Shown here one piece after another: positions 16,709-26,554 of a stretch of 64,000 bases of DNA (position 1 is the stretch's first letter; every line of letters starts with the position of its first letter). This stretch comes from Pacificibacter marinus. GTDB taxonomy: Bacteria > Pseudomonadota > Alphaproteobacteria > Rhodobacterales > Rhodobacteraceae. The DNA lies in NCBI RefSeq assembly GCF_018860505.1, contig NZ_JAHKPU010000030.1, forward strand, positions 62,001-126,000. The letters run 5' to 3'. The notes below the pieces were generated by a model. It was not told the origin of the DNA. It saw only the letters and a program-made list of their open reading frames with translations, and searched no databases. A program made the translations under genes and the position numbers.

Positions 16709-19000
16709 TCAAATGGGCCGATCCATCCGCACGTTGATTTGAACAGCCCCTTTTGTCGCCTGCGGGAAACTCAATCGCACTTGGTTTGAATTGGTTCCGT
16801 AGTTGTTTGTGACATAGGGCATGGTGCTGACATTGTTGCCCGAATTATCGGTCAACTGCTCACTGAACACCACAGTTTCAACCGTACGCGCCCAGCCATC
16901 AAAGGGCAGATAAGCGCTCGGATCCAAGGTCCAATTGCTGGCCGTCGACGACTGCGTGAATTCAAGCGTCACAGGGTTAAAACAGGGTTCAGACACCGCA
17001 TTAAAGCTGTTGCCAGCAAATACGATATTGCGCATCCGCGAATTGTCCAGCGTGGCAAAGGTTGTGTCCACTTTCTCTGCCCGATTGATACTGCCGTTCA
17101 GTGACTTAAACGTATTGCCCTGCACTGAAAGACCTTGGATGAAGTGGCCGCTTCCATAAGGTTTTACGACGATCCAACTGAACCAATCCGCGCTGTCATT
17201 GACAGTAAAGATATTGCCAGTGATGGTCAGCCCACCAAAGGAATATTCAGACGCAAAATCTGGTTCGGCATCGTGTTCATTGGTCATTTCGATAAACGAG
17301 TTATCAATATAGTTGCCCGTGATGACGGATTTCACATTCGGATAGGTGAACACAAGGCCCGCCATACGTGGGCTATCTGTGTCAGTGTCGCCTTGGAACC
17401 AATGATTGCCGGTAAACAAGTGACCATTCCCGAATACGATGCCCGTATGACCAAACCGTTGGAAACGGTTGTCGCGTATTTTGGCGTCATTTGCATTCAC
17501 GTTGAATGCGATGGACTGACGCGTTTCGGCACGGATCGATTGTTCGCTAGAAACAAAGAAACAGCGATCAATGATCAAATCCTGACAGCCTGACCCCGAC
17601 GATGTGATGCCGCGATTAAGTGGTGATTTGAAATGACAATCTCGCATCTGAAAGACCGAGCCGGACAATCCAAGCATCACGCCAGATGCACGACCGTTAC
17701 ACAAGAACTCGACATCATCGATGATCAGCTGCGACAGTTTTGAGAAGCCGCTGAAATCGAAGATGTATTTATAACGAGTAAAGGTATAGGTTTGGTTGGC
17801 GCTTGCTCCATAAAGCGGTTGGCTTAGCTCCAATGTCTGCGCCCCGACATTCACCGACGTCACATAGACTTCACGCCCAACGCCGTTCCCCGTGACATGA
17901 CTGCCCGGTTGAATGTTGGCGATGTTAGACACATTGCTCAACTGGCGCTTGCTGGCAACGGAATAGGACGCGGAAGACGTCGAAACATCCAAATCCCAAT
18001 CCGTTGAGTCCTGACAATTCAATTGACCATTGCGGATCACGCGACGCACTTCTGACGTGGTTTTATTGTCCACCGCCGCCTGCATATCGATCGGACCGTA
18101 AAGCTCAATGCGACGACCACACAGATCAAGGCTGTCGTGATCGGAGAAATTCAAAAGAGCTTGAAACGCCTTTTTAAAGGCCAAGACTTCATCCCCGAAG
18201 GCATCGATATAGGAATTCAAATGAAATTCGCGACGCAAGGCCAGCCGTACGTTATCGGCCATGGTCATGGTGCCTTCAAAAATGGCCTCATGCACCAAGG
18301 TCACATTGCTGATCAGCAGATATGTACCTTCTGGAACAAGAATTTTGCGCCCGTTTGCCGCGGCATCAGCAGCCTCAAAGGCATCAGAACAATCCGTCGT
18401 GCCATCGCCAATCGCGCCGTAATCGCGCACATCAATAATACCGATACTGTCCGCCAAAAAGTATGACGACACATCTTCGATTCGAATGTCATCAATGCGA
18501 ATGGACCCACCATTTGCTCCCGTTAGATCAATACCGAAATGTCCATAAACGGCATCTAAACCCCAAGCCATATCGACGCCGCCGCGCGCCCCTGTGCCAA
18601 CAATAGCCGAGACCTCGACAACTTCGCCGTATGACGTCAACGTCACCTCGGGGCCCGTTTCGATTAAACCCGTCACATGATCCAGCGAAGCATCGCCAGC
18701 CCAGCCCGCAATCCGCACAGTTGGCAAATTGCCCGACACACATTTGACGCGCGCAGTGATCTGCAAATACATTCCGGGCTGCAAAGGTGTTTCGCCCATA
18801 TAGCGCAGTTTCGTCGTGGTGCTTTGTTTCACGATCTCAAGCGCACCGCCGAAATCGGCATCTGCCGCGACAAAGGCAGCGTTAGCAGCCCCGTCATAGG
18901 TTGCCGAGCCCGACGTCCCGTCTTCGCTGGACCATACGCCCAAACCGCTCGCAAACGCTGGTGGCATAAGCACCAGCCCTTCAGTAATGGCCTTGTTCAT
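16709..19000 (-). CDS. Pectate-lyase-3/GH28-related beta-helix protein
   Basis: A 763-residue protein. Residues about 190-280 carry the opening of the Pectate_lyase_3 (GH28-related) right-handed beta-helix: IIDVRDYGAIGDGTTDCSDAFEAA, the standard motif of this family. Parallel beta-helix coils follow (repeated ITGN, RDN and VQGNTF turns up to about 660). The N-terminal 170 residues look like a carbohydrate-binding jelly roll. No classical signal peptide is present, so it may leave by another secretion route or be part of a surface or tail-like structure. The start at 19000 follows AAGGGG by five bases. The substrate is unknown; marine polysaccharide is a reasonable guess. The fold call is well supported, an enzymatic role is not. 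Confidence 0.75.
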   Translation of the reverse strand: MNKAITEGLVLMPPAFASGLGVWSSEDGTSGSATYDGAANAAFVAADADFGGALEIVKQSTTTKLRYMGETPLQPGMYLQITARVKCVSGNLPTVRIAGWAGDASLDHVTGLIETGPEVTLTSYGEVVEVSAIVGTGARGGVDMAWGLDAVYGHFGIDLTGANGGSIRIDDIRIEDVSSYFLADSIGIIDVRDYGAIGDGTTDCSDAFEAADAAANGRKILVPEGTYLLISNVTLVHEAIFEGTMTMADNVRLALRREFHLNSYIDAFGDEVLAFKKAFQALLNFSDHDSLDLCGRRIELYGPIDMQAAVDNKTTSEVRRVIRNGQLNCQDSTDWDLDVSTSSASYSVASKRQLSNVSNIANIQPGSHVTGNGVGREVYVTSVNVGAQTLELSQPLYGASANQTYTFTRYKYIFDFSGFSKLSQLIIDDVEFLCNGRASGVMLGLSGSVFQMRDCHFKSPLNRGITSSGSGCQDLIIDRCFFVSSEQSIRAETRQSIAFNVNANDAKIRDNRFQRFGHTGIVFGNGHLFTGNHWFQGDTDTDSPRMAGLVFTYPNVKSVITGNYIDNSFIEMTNEHDAEPDFASEYSFGGLTITGNIFTVNDSADWFSWIVVKPYGSGHFIQGLSVQGNTFKSLNGSINRAEKVDTTFATLDNSRMRNIVFAGNSFNAVSEPCFNPVTLEFTQSSTASNWTLDPSAYLPFDGWARTVETVVFSEQLTDNSGNNVSTMPYVTNNYGTNSNQVRLSFPQATKGAVQINVRMDRPI

Positions 19001-19322
19001 CCGAACCCCTTTCACACATCTCATAGGTCACATGCGCAACTGGTCCGGCAAAACATTTGCCAGTCCAAGGAAATCACTCTCACTTTGAAAGCCGTGGCAG
19101 CGCATGCCCAGACACCAACAGTCTTACCGCAGGGGGATAACAGTGCGCTTAATGAGGCGTGCGCTTAAGCCCTTGTACACGCAACGCAAAGCCGTTCTGA
19201 CACCCGCAATCGGGTGCCCCGAGGCGAGACAGGCTTGACACAAATATAAAAACCTCCGGTGCGATGAGACAGTCTCATGCGCGCCGGAGGTTCATTTCAA
19301 ATCGACAGTTCTTATGCGTGGA
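19001..19322. other. Intergenic region between the beta-helix gene and lysK
   Basis: No gene seen. It contains the minus-strand promoter region of the beta-helix gene, a small hairpin CACCCG-caat-CGGGTG (19201-19216) and the lysK terminator on its right side. Confidence 0.6.
19251..19292 (-). terminator. Terminator hairpin after lysK
   Basis: AACCTCCGG at 19251-19259 pairs with CCGGAGGTT at 19284-19292, with an inner GATGAGAC/GTCTCAT stem. On the minus strand TTTTTATATTTG follows, giving a proper terminator 31 bases after the lysK stop. Confidence 0.8.
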
Positions 19323-20966
19323 TTAAATCAGTTCGCCACTCAGGCCTTGGTCTATCAATGCGATGCTTTCATCCACGCCATAAAGCGCCATAAAACCACC
19401 AAAACGCGGCCCTTGAGAGGCTCCCAAAAGCACCTCGTAAAGCGCCTTGAACCAGTCGCGCAGATTGTCAAAGCCGTGATTTTTACCAACAGCAAATACG
19501 ATGGATTGCAAAAAGTCGCCGTCAGTCATGTTGGCTTCAGGAAGCGCATCGTCATTCCCCATCATCGCGTTTTTCTTGGCGATTTGTTCAAGCGCCGCTT
19601 CGGGCGATGCCAAGGCTGCTTTCAAATCAACCAGCGCAGCACGTTCTTGATCAGATGGGGCGCGGAAGGTTTTTTCAGGCTTCACGAAATCGTTGTAATA
19701 AGCCACGGCATAGCCAACAGCCGCATCCAAACCAGGATGCGTTTCAGGCGAGGCATCAGGCGCATAGCGCTGCATAAAACCCCACATTTGATCTTTTTCT
19801 TCAGCATTGGCCACCGATGCCAAGTTGAGCAACATCGTAAACGGCACAACCATATCCGATGTTGGCACGTCTTTGCCATGGATGTGGAACACAGGGTTTG
19901 CAGCTTGCTGATCTGGCGTTTGTGTTGGGTAAGCGCGCAACTGCTGATGATATTCATCCATCGCACGCGGGATCACATCAAAATGCATCCGTTTTGCGGT
20001 CTTTGGCTTTTGGAACATGAAATAAGACAAGGATTCGGTCGAGGCATAGGTCAACCATTCATCAATCGTCAGACCATTGCCTTTGGACTTAGAAATTTTT
20101 TCGCCATTGGCATCCAAGAACAGCTCATAGCTAAAGTTCTCGGGGCGCTTGCCACCCAAGATGTCACAGATGCGGCCATAGATCGGCGCGTTGGTCGAAT
20201 GGTCTTTGCCAAACATTTCGAAATCCACGCCCAAAGCCGCCCAGCGCGCACCAAAGTCAGGCTTCCACTGCAATTTCACATTGCCGCCAGTGACAGGCAC
20301 GGTCCATTCCTTGCCGTCTTCATCGTCAAATGTGATGGTGTAATCGTCTTTGTTGACGGATTTCATTGGCACATACAAAACGCGACCCGTTTCAGGATGG
20401 ATCGGCAAGAAAATCGAATAGCTCGCCGCACGTTCCTCGCGCAAAGACTTGAGCATGACTTTCATCACGTCGTTATATTTGTCGACAGCTTTTTTCAAAA
20501 TTTCATCAAACTGGCCTGACTTATATTGCTCAGTCGCGGAATAAAATTCGTAGTCAAAGCCGAAGGTGTCCAAGAACCGGCGCAGCATGGCGTTGTTGTG
20601 ATCGCCAAAGCTGTCATGCGTGCCAAACGGATCGGGCACAGCCGTCAAAGGCAGCTGTTCAGCGGCTTTCATCATCTCTTGATTGGGTACATTTGATGGC
20701 ACCTTGCGCATGCCGTCCATATCGTCTGAGAAACAGATCAAACGGGTTGGAATGTCTGAGATCACTTCAAACGCACGACGGATCATCGTCGTACGCAGCA
20801 CTTCGCCAAAGGTACCAAGATGCGGCAGACCTGAGGGGCCATAGCCCGTTTCGAACAGCACATAGCCTTTTTTATCCTTGGATTGCTCATACCGTTTCAA
20901 AACCTTACGAGCCTCGTCAAAAGGCCAAGCTTTGGAAGTCATACCAGCGGTGCGCAGGTCAGTCAT
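19323..20966 (-). CDS. lysK: Lysyl-tRNA synthetase, class I
   Basis: A 547-residue class I (archaeal-type) lysyl-tRNA synthetase, which charges tRNA-Lys and replaces the class II enzyme in many alphaproteobacteria. The HIGH-equivalent is PSGLPHLGTF near residue 45 and the KMSKS-equivalent is ISKSKGNG near 290. Length is normal. AAGGA lies 8 bases before the ATG at 20966. It stands alone as a transcription unit with its own terminator. Confidence 0.95.
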   Translation of the reverse strand: MTDLRTAGMTSKAWPFDEARKVLKRYEQSKDKKGYVLFETGYGPSGLPHLGTFGEVLRTTMIRRAFEVISDIPTRLICFSDDMDGMRKVPSNVPNQEMMKAAEQLPLTAVPDPFGTHDSFGDHNNAMLRRFLDTFGFDYEFYSATEQYKSGQFDEILKKAVDKYNDVMKVMLKSLREERAASYSIFLPIHPETGRVLYVPMKSVNKDDYTITFDDEDGKEWTVPVTGGNVKLQWKPDFGARWAALGVDFEMFGKDHSTNAPIYGRICDILGGKRPENFSYELFLDANGEKISKSKGNGLTIDEWLTYASTESLSYFMFQKPKTAKRMHFDVIPRAMDEYHQQLRAYPTQTPDQQAANPVFHIHGKDVPTSDMVVPFTMLLNLASVANAEEKDQMWGFMQRYAPDASPETHPGLDAAVGYAVAYYNDFVKPEKTFRAPSDQERAALVDLKAALASPEAALEQIAKKNAMMGNDDALPEANMTDGDFLQSIVFAVGKNHGFDNLRDWFKALYEVLLGASQGPRFGGFMALYGVDESIALIDQGLSGELI

Positions 20967-21172
20967 GAGAGCAATCCTTGAATCGATTTTAAAAGGGGCA
21001 ATCAGAATATGCCCCGTGCAAGCCAGCTACCTATTGCGCAAGGCCCATGGGGTCAAGAAAATGCTCGCACAAAAGCAGTAAATCCGCCGCAATTCTACGG
21101 GGCAATACTTGTTCTTGGGACCGCTTGAGCCTAAGTTCAAACCTATCACAAGCCAACCGGAGCACCGTGACC

Positions 21173-21595
21173 ATGACCGACACCGCACATTCCCTATCCG
21201 CCCAAGATTGCCTCGTGGCTGTGATGATCGCTGTGTCGATGTCAGACGCCAATGTGCGCACCTCTGAACTGATGGCGATTGAAACATTCATCAATCACTT
21301 GCCTGTGTTTGTTGATTTTGACCCTGACCGGATCAAAACGGTCTCTGCCATCGTGATCGAATTGTTTTCTGAAGAAGACGGACTGGACGCACTCTTTGGC
21401 TTGATCCGCGATAACCTACCAGAACGGCTATTCGAAACAGCATATGCCTTGGCCTGTGATGTCGCCGCCTCGGATGGCACCATTCGCGAATCCGAGCTGC
21501 GCCTGCTCGAAGAGATCCGCTATGAACTGAACTTGGACCGCTTGCATGCTGCAGCGATTGAACGCGGCGCACGGGCCCATTACGTCACGCTCTGA
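21173..21595 (+). CDS. TerB-like protein
   Basis: A 140-residue all-helical protein related to the TerB/DjlA N-terminal domain: two helical halves each carry an acidic motif, MSDANVRTSELMAIE and AASDGTIRESELRLLEEI, which in TerB bind divalent metal. TerB-like proteins are linked to tellurite resistance and stress, but this small stand-alone form is of unknown function. The start at 21173 (MTDTAHSLS) is chosen because the 42 residues upstream are uncharacteristic and GGAG lies about 10 bases before. It runs towards dacB and ends 14 bases from it. Confidence 0.8.
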   Translation: MTDTAHSLSAQDCLVAVMIAVSMSDANVRTSELMAIETFINHLPVFVDFDPDRIKTVSAIVIELFSEEDGLDALFGLIRDNLPERLFETAYALACDVAASDGTIRESELRLLEEIRYELNLDRLHAAAIERGARAHYVTL

Positions 21596-21609
21596 AACGC
21601 GCCCCATAT

Positions 21610-23139
21610 TCAGCTGCCGTACACAACAGCCCAGCGCCGGATCATTGCCTGCTGCAATCGCTTAGCGCGCGCATTGAACGTTTTGGCCCCCTTCGGGACT
21701 TCGTTGCCCTGTGCCTTGGCCGCTCTGCGTGCGGGCAAATCAGCGGCAAATACCGCAAAGGTCAGCCTTTGCCCATCAGGTGCCGTCACATAGCCTGCAA
21801 GCGTTGACACAAAATCCAATGTACCTGTTTTGGCATGAATATCGATATCAGGAGATGTGATCACCTTGTAATCGCCGTCACGCGCAGCGATGGGTTTCAG
21901 CAAAGGCCCCAAAAGAGGCTCGATCCCTTTGACGGACAGCAAGCGCACCATGTCTGACGTTGAGACAACAGACGCACCGCCCAGCCCTGAGTGATCGACA
22001 AAGTCCAAGTGACGCGTGCCAAGGCGGTCTTTGGCCCAAGCCGACATCGCTTGGGCAGAACTGCTCAAATCCATCGGATCAAGCCCGCGTTTACGACTTG
22101 CAGCAAGCCCTATGACCTCTGCCGTAAGATTGGTCGAGTATTTCAACATATCGCGCACGATCTTGGTCAAATCGATACTTTGCAATTGCGCCAAACGCAT
22201 GACGTTTGCGGGCAAAACCTCTAGACGTTCTGGATTTGGCAAAGACACCCCCTGCCCGCGTGCGACAGCTGCAAAGACTTCCCCCGCATAAAGCGCAGGC
22301 AAACGCACAGGCAACCAACGCGCGCCGCCATTGCCCAGCGCAGATCGTGACACCGTCCAATCATCCCGCCCGACACCCGCCGTATGATCAAACACCGGCA
22401 AGCCGCGCTCTGCGATTTTCATCTGCGCGATACGTACCTTGGGCGCAAATCGTTTGGCCCGTGCATCCATCACCAAATCGAACGCATCGCCGCGTTTTTT
22501 CCATTCAAAATGCACACGGTTGTAATTGATGTTCAACCCTGTGATCGTCGGGTTATAGCCTGCGTATTCTGTTTGTTGATGATCGATATGCTCAATGCGC
22601 GGCAAGGCAGCGCCAAATACATAAAACTTGCCCGTGATACCTGTCACACCCATCGCTGCAAGCTGTCCTGCCAAATCGCCAAGACGATCTGTGTCGAGTG
22701 TCGGATCACCGCTGCCCGCCAAAATCACATCGCCTTGAATAACGCCATTTACAAGCGTCCCTGTCGCGAAAACATCCGTGGCAAAAGTGAAATCCCCGCC
22801 CAGATGCTCTAACGCGTAGATGGCCGTGATCACCTTGGCCACCGATGCAGGCGGCAAGCGCAGCACAGGTCCATGCGCCTCTAATATCTTGCCCGTCTCA
22901 TCGGCAACGGCATACGACACAGCACCAGAAACTTTGGATGCTTTGATCAAAGCCTCGCCCGATGGCACCGATAATTTATGCAGATCTTTCGGACGCGCAA
23001 TGGGATAGGGCGATGAGGTGACAACAGGCACGCCAGCGCTTTGCGCCATTGCCGCACCCGCAGCACCACCCAAAAGCAACCCAAGGGCTGCGCGGCGACT
23101 GTAGGACGGGGCTGAATGCGTACAAACTTTATCGGACAT
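21610..23139 (-). CDS. dacB: D-alanyl-D-alanine carboxypeptidase/endopeptidase (PBP4 type)
   Basis: A 509-residue class C penicillin-binding protein that trims or opens peptidoglycan cross-links in the periplasm. The three active-site motifs are SVAK (in PPASVAKVIT), STN (in YSTNLTAEV) and KTG (in HAKTGTLDF). The N-terminus has twin arginines (SRRAALGLLLGGAAGAAMA), a probable Tat-type signal ending near AMA. The start at 23139 (MSDKV) is preferred; an in-frame codon at 23163 adds eight residues. It lies 117 bases downstream of nadD on the same strand. Confidence 0.92.
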   Translation of the reverse strand: MSDKVCTHSAPSYSRRAALGLLLGGAAGAAMAQSAGVPVVTSSPYPIARPKDLHKLSVPSGEALIKASKVSGAVSYAVADETGKILEAHGPVLRLPPASVAKVITAIYALEHLGGDFTFATDVFATGTLVNGVIQGDVILAGSGDPTLDTDRLGDLAGQLAAMGVTGITGKFYVFGAALPRIEHIDHQQTEYAGYNPTITGLNINYNRVHFEWKKRGDAFDLVMDARAKRFAPKVRIAQMKIAERGLPVFDHTAGVGRDDWTVSRSALGNGGARWLPVRLPALYAGEVFAAVARGQGVSLPNPERLEVLPANVMRLAQLQSIDLTKIVRDMLKYSTNLTAEVIGLAASRKRGLDPMDLSSSAQAMSAWAKDRLGTRHLDFVDHSGLGGASVVSTSDMVRLLSVKGIEPLLGPLLKPIAARDGDYKVITSPDIDIHAKTGTLDFVSTLAGYVTAPDGQRLTFAVFAADLPARRAAKAQGNEVPKGAKTFNARAKRLQQAMIRRWAVVYGS

Positions 23140-23256
23140 ATGCGGAGTTAACCTTGATCTCAAGGCCTCTGCAAGTCGCAGGCGTGGCGAAATTGTGTAA
23201 TTCTTCGTGATCTACAGCAGGACACTCAGCGGGATCACCACAGGTCCGCAAAGGCC

Positions 23257-23862
23257 TCAATCGCGCTTCCACGCGCCTGCGTTGCGAATTTCCGTCGATG
23301 ACGCGTCATTCATCGGCACATTTACAAAACACCACGCCGGCGTACCGATGCGCCCCAATAGATGCGAAGCACGCGCAGGCACACGCGCGCGCTCGAAAAT
23401 ACTTGCCGCCACAGAGGTGCGCGCCGCAATCCGTTGACCGGGCCGTGCGATCACCCCGATGGGCGTGGTCGCCAATATGCCTTGCCAGTTTTGCCAATGA
23501 TGAAACTGCTTCAAGTTATCCGCGCCCATCAGCCACACGAACGTCACGCCGGGGTAGATTTTATGCAGCTTGTCCAGCATTTCAGCCGTATAGGTCGTGC
23601 CCAAATGCCGCTCAATATCTGTGACCTCGACGCGGGGATGCTGCATCACCTGACGCGCATGCTCCATCCGCTTTTCAATCGGCGCGGGGCCAACGGGTTT
23701 GAGCGGATTGGCAGGGCTGACCAGCCACCACACACGATCCAACCCGAACCGTTTCAGCGCCGCCTTGGTGATATGCACATGGCCTTCATGCGCAGGATCA
23801 AAAGATCCCCCGAGCAAACCGATCACCTGACCAGCACGAGCATATGGCAAAGCATGACGCAT
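23257..23862 (-). CDS. nadD: Nicotinate-nucleotide adenylyltransferase
   Basis: A 201-residue enzyme that joins nicotinate mononucleotide and ATP to make deamido-NAD. The nucleotidyltransferase motif [12 protein letters not shown] is near residue 18, MGADN is in the centre, and the C-terminal SSTEIRNAG completes the ATP site. It belongs to the same pathway as nadE at 44.1-45.8 kb. The translated start could also lie a few codons inside, at the second Met-like position, but the current one is near-normal length. Confidence 0.95.
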   Translation of the reverse strand: MRHALPYARAGQVIGLLGGSFDPAHEGHVHITKAALKRFGLDRVWWLVSPANPLKPVGPAPIEKRMEHARQVMQHPRVEVTDIERHLGTTYTAEMLDKLHKIYPGVTFVWLMGADNLKQFHHWQNWQGILATTPIGVIARPGQRIAARTSVAASIFERARVPARASHLLGRIGTPAWCFVNVPMNDASSTEIRNAGAWKRD

Positions 23863-23957
23863 GAGCGCAGGTTGTGGTGGGGAAATGCTTTTGTGTCAAT
23901 TGGGTAAAGACACGCTTCGCGTGGTAATACGTGGGAGTAAGTAACACAGTTCACCCA

Positions 23958-24719
23958 TCACTCATTCAGAAAGAAGACTGGCAAGCTGGCCTCTGAATTT
24001 CGACCGACATACGCATTATCAATGTTATATTTCACATCTTTGGAAATGTCTTTTCCCAAAAATTCGATAAAAACGATTATAGCAGCGTGGTGGAACTCAG
24101 TAACGGCATCATTTGCAGCGCTAACCACCCAGTCGAGGAACGCATTATATTTTTCATCGTTTATCTCGTCATTCCCCCAATGTTCATTCAAGCATGCTGC
24201 AAAAACAAGATCGTCTGTGCATGAAAAATTCGAGTTTGCTTTTGTGGCATGGAATAGGAATCGGTCTTCTGCATTTTCTGGAATATGCGGCAACCACGCT
24301 TTGACCGATTGAGGCACTAGGTGACCACTGAGTTTATTCCTAATTTGTGTAGACAAAGAATTGTGAGGCGAAGATTTCATCTTGTTTTCGTAGGCATCAA
24401 GGCGCTCAAGCACCTTTGCTAATCCAGCCGAAGCCCTCATTTCTCTTCTTTTGAGCGTTCTTGGAAATTTCCGTGCAGCATACCTGAATTCATGTAACTT
24501 GTGATTCAGCATCCTGATCAAAAAGTTCGAACGACTACTTGATGACTTCATAAAAATGCTATCCCCAGACGGACGCCTAAGTGACATGATGAGTAAATGT
24601 TGAAGCTGCATTATCTCTTCAGCGTAAAATGCCATTGTTAAAAATACTGCGGTTAGATCGTCACCCAGAAGTTTACGATCTTCGGCAGTCAAACGGCATT
24701 CTGTAAATGAAATTTCCAT
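23958..24719 (-). CDS. Unknown helical protein, accessory
   Basis: A 253-residue protein I do not recognise. It is predicted to be largely alpha-helical, with a long basic stretch (about 75-115) and no signal peptide or membrane segment. It has GAGGG 8 bases before the ATG and codon use richer in A/T than its neighbours nadD and ettA. The N-terminal layout (paired helices, then a FLIRMLNHKLHEFRYA segment) reminds me of HEPN-like proteins, but I see no RxxxxH motif, so that is only a guess. It sits alone between two housekeeping genes, a typical position for a transferred gene. Confidence 0.65.
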   Translation of the reverse strand: MEISFTECRLTAEDRKLLGDDLTAVFLTMAFYAEEIMQLQHLLIMSLRRPSGDSIFMKSSSSRSNFLIRMLNHKLHEFRYAARKFPRTLKRREMRASAGLAKVLERLDAYENKMKSSPHNSLSTQIRNKLSGHLVPQSVKAWLPHIPENAEDRFLFHATKANSNFSCTDDLVFAACLNEHWGNDEINDEKYNAFLDWVVSAANDAVTEFHHAAIIVFIEFLGKDISKDVKYNIDNAYVGRNSEASLPVFFLNE

Positions 24720-24824
24720 TGATAAACCCTCTTTCGTAAAAACATAAGCAGACTAAAATTGCGCTCACCTCTGTAACAGGTTATCTGATTTTCAAAACCA
24801 TTTCCCTCCAAAGGAGCGTCTCCC

Positions 24825-26480
24825 ATGGCAGCTAATAAATTCGTTTACTTCATGGACGGCGTGTCCAAGTCCTACCCTGGCGGGAAAAAGGTGTTTGAAA
24901 ACATCCGTCTCAACTTCCTACCCGGTGTGAAAATCGGTGTGGTTGGTGTCAACGGCACGGGTAAGTCGTCCTTGATGCGCATCATGGCGGGTCAGGACAA
25001 AGAGTACCAAGGCGAAGCATGGCTGGCCGAGGGCGCAACTGTTGGCTATTTGCCGCAAGAACCCGTGCTCGACGAAACGCTCGACGTGCGCGGCAATGTG
25101 ATGCTGGGCGTTGCGGCGAAAAAGGCCATTCTGGATCGCTACAACGAGTTGGCGATGAACTATTCTGATGAGACCGCCGAAGAGATGGCGCAGCTGCAAG
25201 ACGAAATCGACGCGCAGAACCTGTGGGATTTGGACAGTCAGGTGGACGTGTCTTTGGAAGCGCTGCGCTGCCCGCCCGATACCTCTGGCGTTGCTGATCT
25301 GTCTGGTGGTGAAAAACGCCGCGTTGCTTTATGTAAACTGCTGCTAGAAGCGCCTGACATGTTGCTGCTCGATGAGCCGACCAACCACTTGGACGCCGAA
25401 ACAATCGCTTGGTTGCAACAGCATTTGATCGACTACAAAGGCACCATTCTGATCGTCACCCACGACCGCTATTTCCTTGACGACATCACAGGCTGGATTC
25501 TTGAACTGGATCGTGGCGCGGGCATTCCTTACGAGGGTAACTATTCAAGCTGGCTTGAGCAAAAGGCCAAACGTCTGGCGCAGGAATCCCGTGAGGACAA
25601 GTCCAAGCAAAAGACACTTGAGCGCGAACTTGAGTGGATGCGCCAAGGCCAGAAAGCCCGTCAGGCGAAACAAAAAGCGCGTATCAACGCCTATAATGAA
25701 CTCGCAGGTCAGTCTGAGCGCGACAAAGTGGGCCGCGCACAGATCGTCATTCCAAACGGTCCACGTCTTGGCAATAAGGTGATCGAAGTGAACGGCCTTA
25801 AGAAAGCCATGGGCGACAAGCTTTTGGTCGAAGGTCTCGAATTCTCATTGCCCCCTGGCGGTATCGTTGGCGTGATCGGCCCGAACGGCGCGGGTAAAAC
25901 CACCCTGTTCAAAATGCTCACTGGCCAAGTGCAACCCGATGAAGGCACAGTCGAATACGGCGACACGGTTAAACTGTCTTACGTTGATCAAAGCCGCGAC
26001 GACTTGGACCCGAACGCCAATGTGTTCGAAGCCATTTCTGACGGCCAAGACATCATCATGCTGGGCGACGCAGAAGTGAACGGACGCGCCTATTGTTCGA
26101 CGTTCAACTTCAAAGGTGGCGATCAGCAAAAGAAAGTCGGCGTTCTGTCTGGCGGTGAACGCAACCGTGTGCACATGGCGCGCTTGCTGCGTTCTGGCGG
26201 CAACGTGCTGCTGCTCGATGAGCCGACCAATGACTTGGACGTTGAGACACTTCGTGCCTTGGAAGACGCGCTGACGGATTTTGCAGGCTGCGCCGTGGTC
26301 ATCTCGCACGACCGCTTTTTCCTCGACCGCATCTGTACCCACATCCTAGCCTTTGAAGGCGATGCGCATGTGGAATGGTTCGAAGGCAATTTTGAAGACT
26401 ACGAGGAAGACAAAAAACGCCGCCTCGGCCCTGACGCCCTAGAACCAAAACGCCTAAAACATAAGAAATTTGCAAGGTAA
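24825..26480 (+). CDS. ettA: Energy-dependent translational throttle protein EttA (ABC-F)
   Basis: A 551-residue ABC-F protein with two ATPase domains in one chain and no membrane segment. Walker A motifs are GVNGTGKSS and GPNGAGKTT; signatures are LSGGEKRRV and LSGGERNRV; Walker B blocks are MLLLDEPTNHLD and VLLLDEPTNDLD. The linker between them is charged and helical, as expected for the P-site tRNA interaction motif. EttA binds the ribosomal E site and gates entry into elongation according to ADP/ATP ratio. AAGGAG lies 8 bases before the ATG. Its stop codon lies inside a 12-bp inverted repeat. Confidence 0.95.
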   Translation: MAANKFVYFMDGVSKSYPGGKKVFENIRLNFLPGVKIGVVGVNGTGKSSLMRIMAGQDKEYQGEAWLAEGATVGYLPQEPVLDETLDVRGNVMLGVAAKKAILDRYNELAMNYSDETAEEMAQLQDEIDAQNLWDLDSQVDVSLEALRCPPDTSGVADLSGGEKRRVALCKLLLEAPDMLLLDEPTNHLDAETIAWLQQHLIDYKGTILIVTHDRYFLDDITGWILELDRGAGIPYEGNYSSWLEQKAKRLAQESREDKSKQKTLERELEWMRQGQKARQAKQKARINAYNELAGQSERDKVGRAQIVIPNGPRLGNKVIEVNGLKKAMGDKLLVEGLEFSLPPGGIVGVIGPNGAGKTTLFKMLTGQVQPDEGTVEYGDTVKLSYVDQSRDDLDPNANVFEAISDGQDIIMLGDAEVNGRAYCSTFNFKGGDQQKKVGVLSGGERNRVHMARLLRSGGNVLLLDEPTNDLDVETLRALEDALTDFAGCAVVISHDRFFLDRICTHILAFEGDAHVEWFEGNFEDYEEDKKRRLGPDALEPKRLKHKKFAR

Positions 26481-26554
26481 CAAAACGCAAACGCGTTTTG
26501 TTACGGTGGATACGAGGCAGCTAGTTTTCAAAGAAAACTCGCGTTCGTATCCAC
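26477..26554. repeat. Two successive large inverted repeats at the ettA end
   Basis: First: GTAACAAAACGC (26477-26488), loop AAAC, GCGTTTTGTTAC (26493-26504), a perfect 12-bp stem that includes the ettA stop codon. Second: GTGGATACGA (26506-26515) pairs with TCGTATCCAC (26545-26554), enclosing an inner hairpin AGTTTTC/GAAAACT (26523-26539). There is no T-run, so these are poor terminators. They could be a recombination or insertion boundary, or protect the ettA mRNA 3' end. Confidence 0.7.

Noticed and set aside
19314-20519. A 401-codon open frame antisense to lysK
   Set aside because: Antisense shadow; the minus-strand synthetase has its full motif set.
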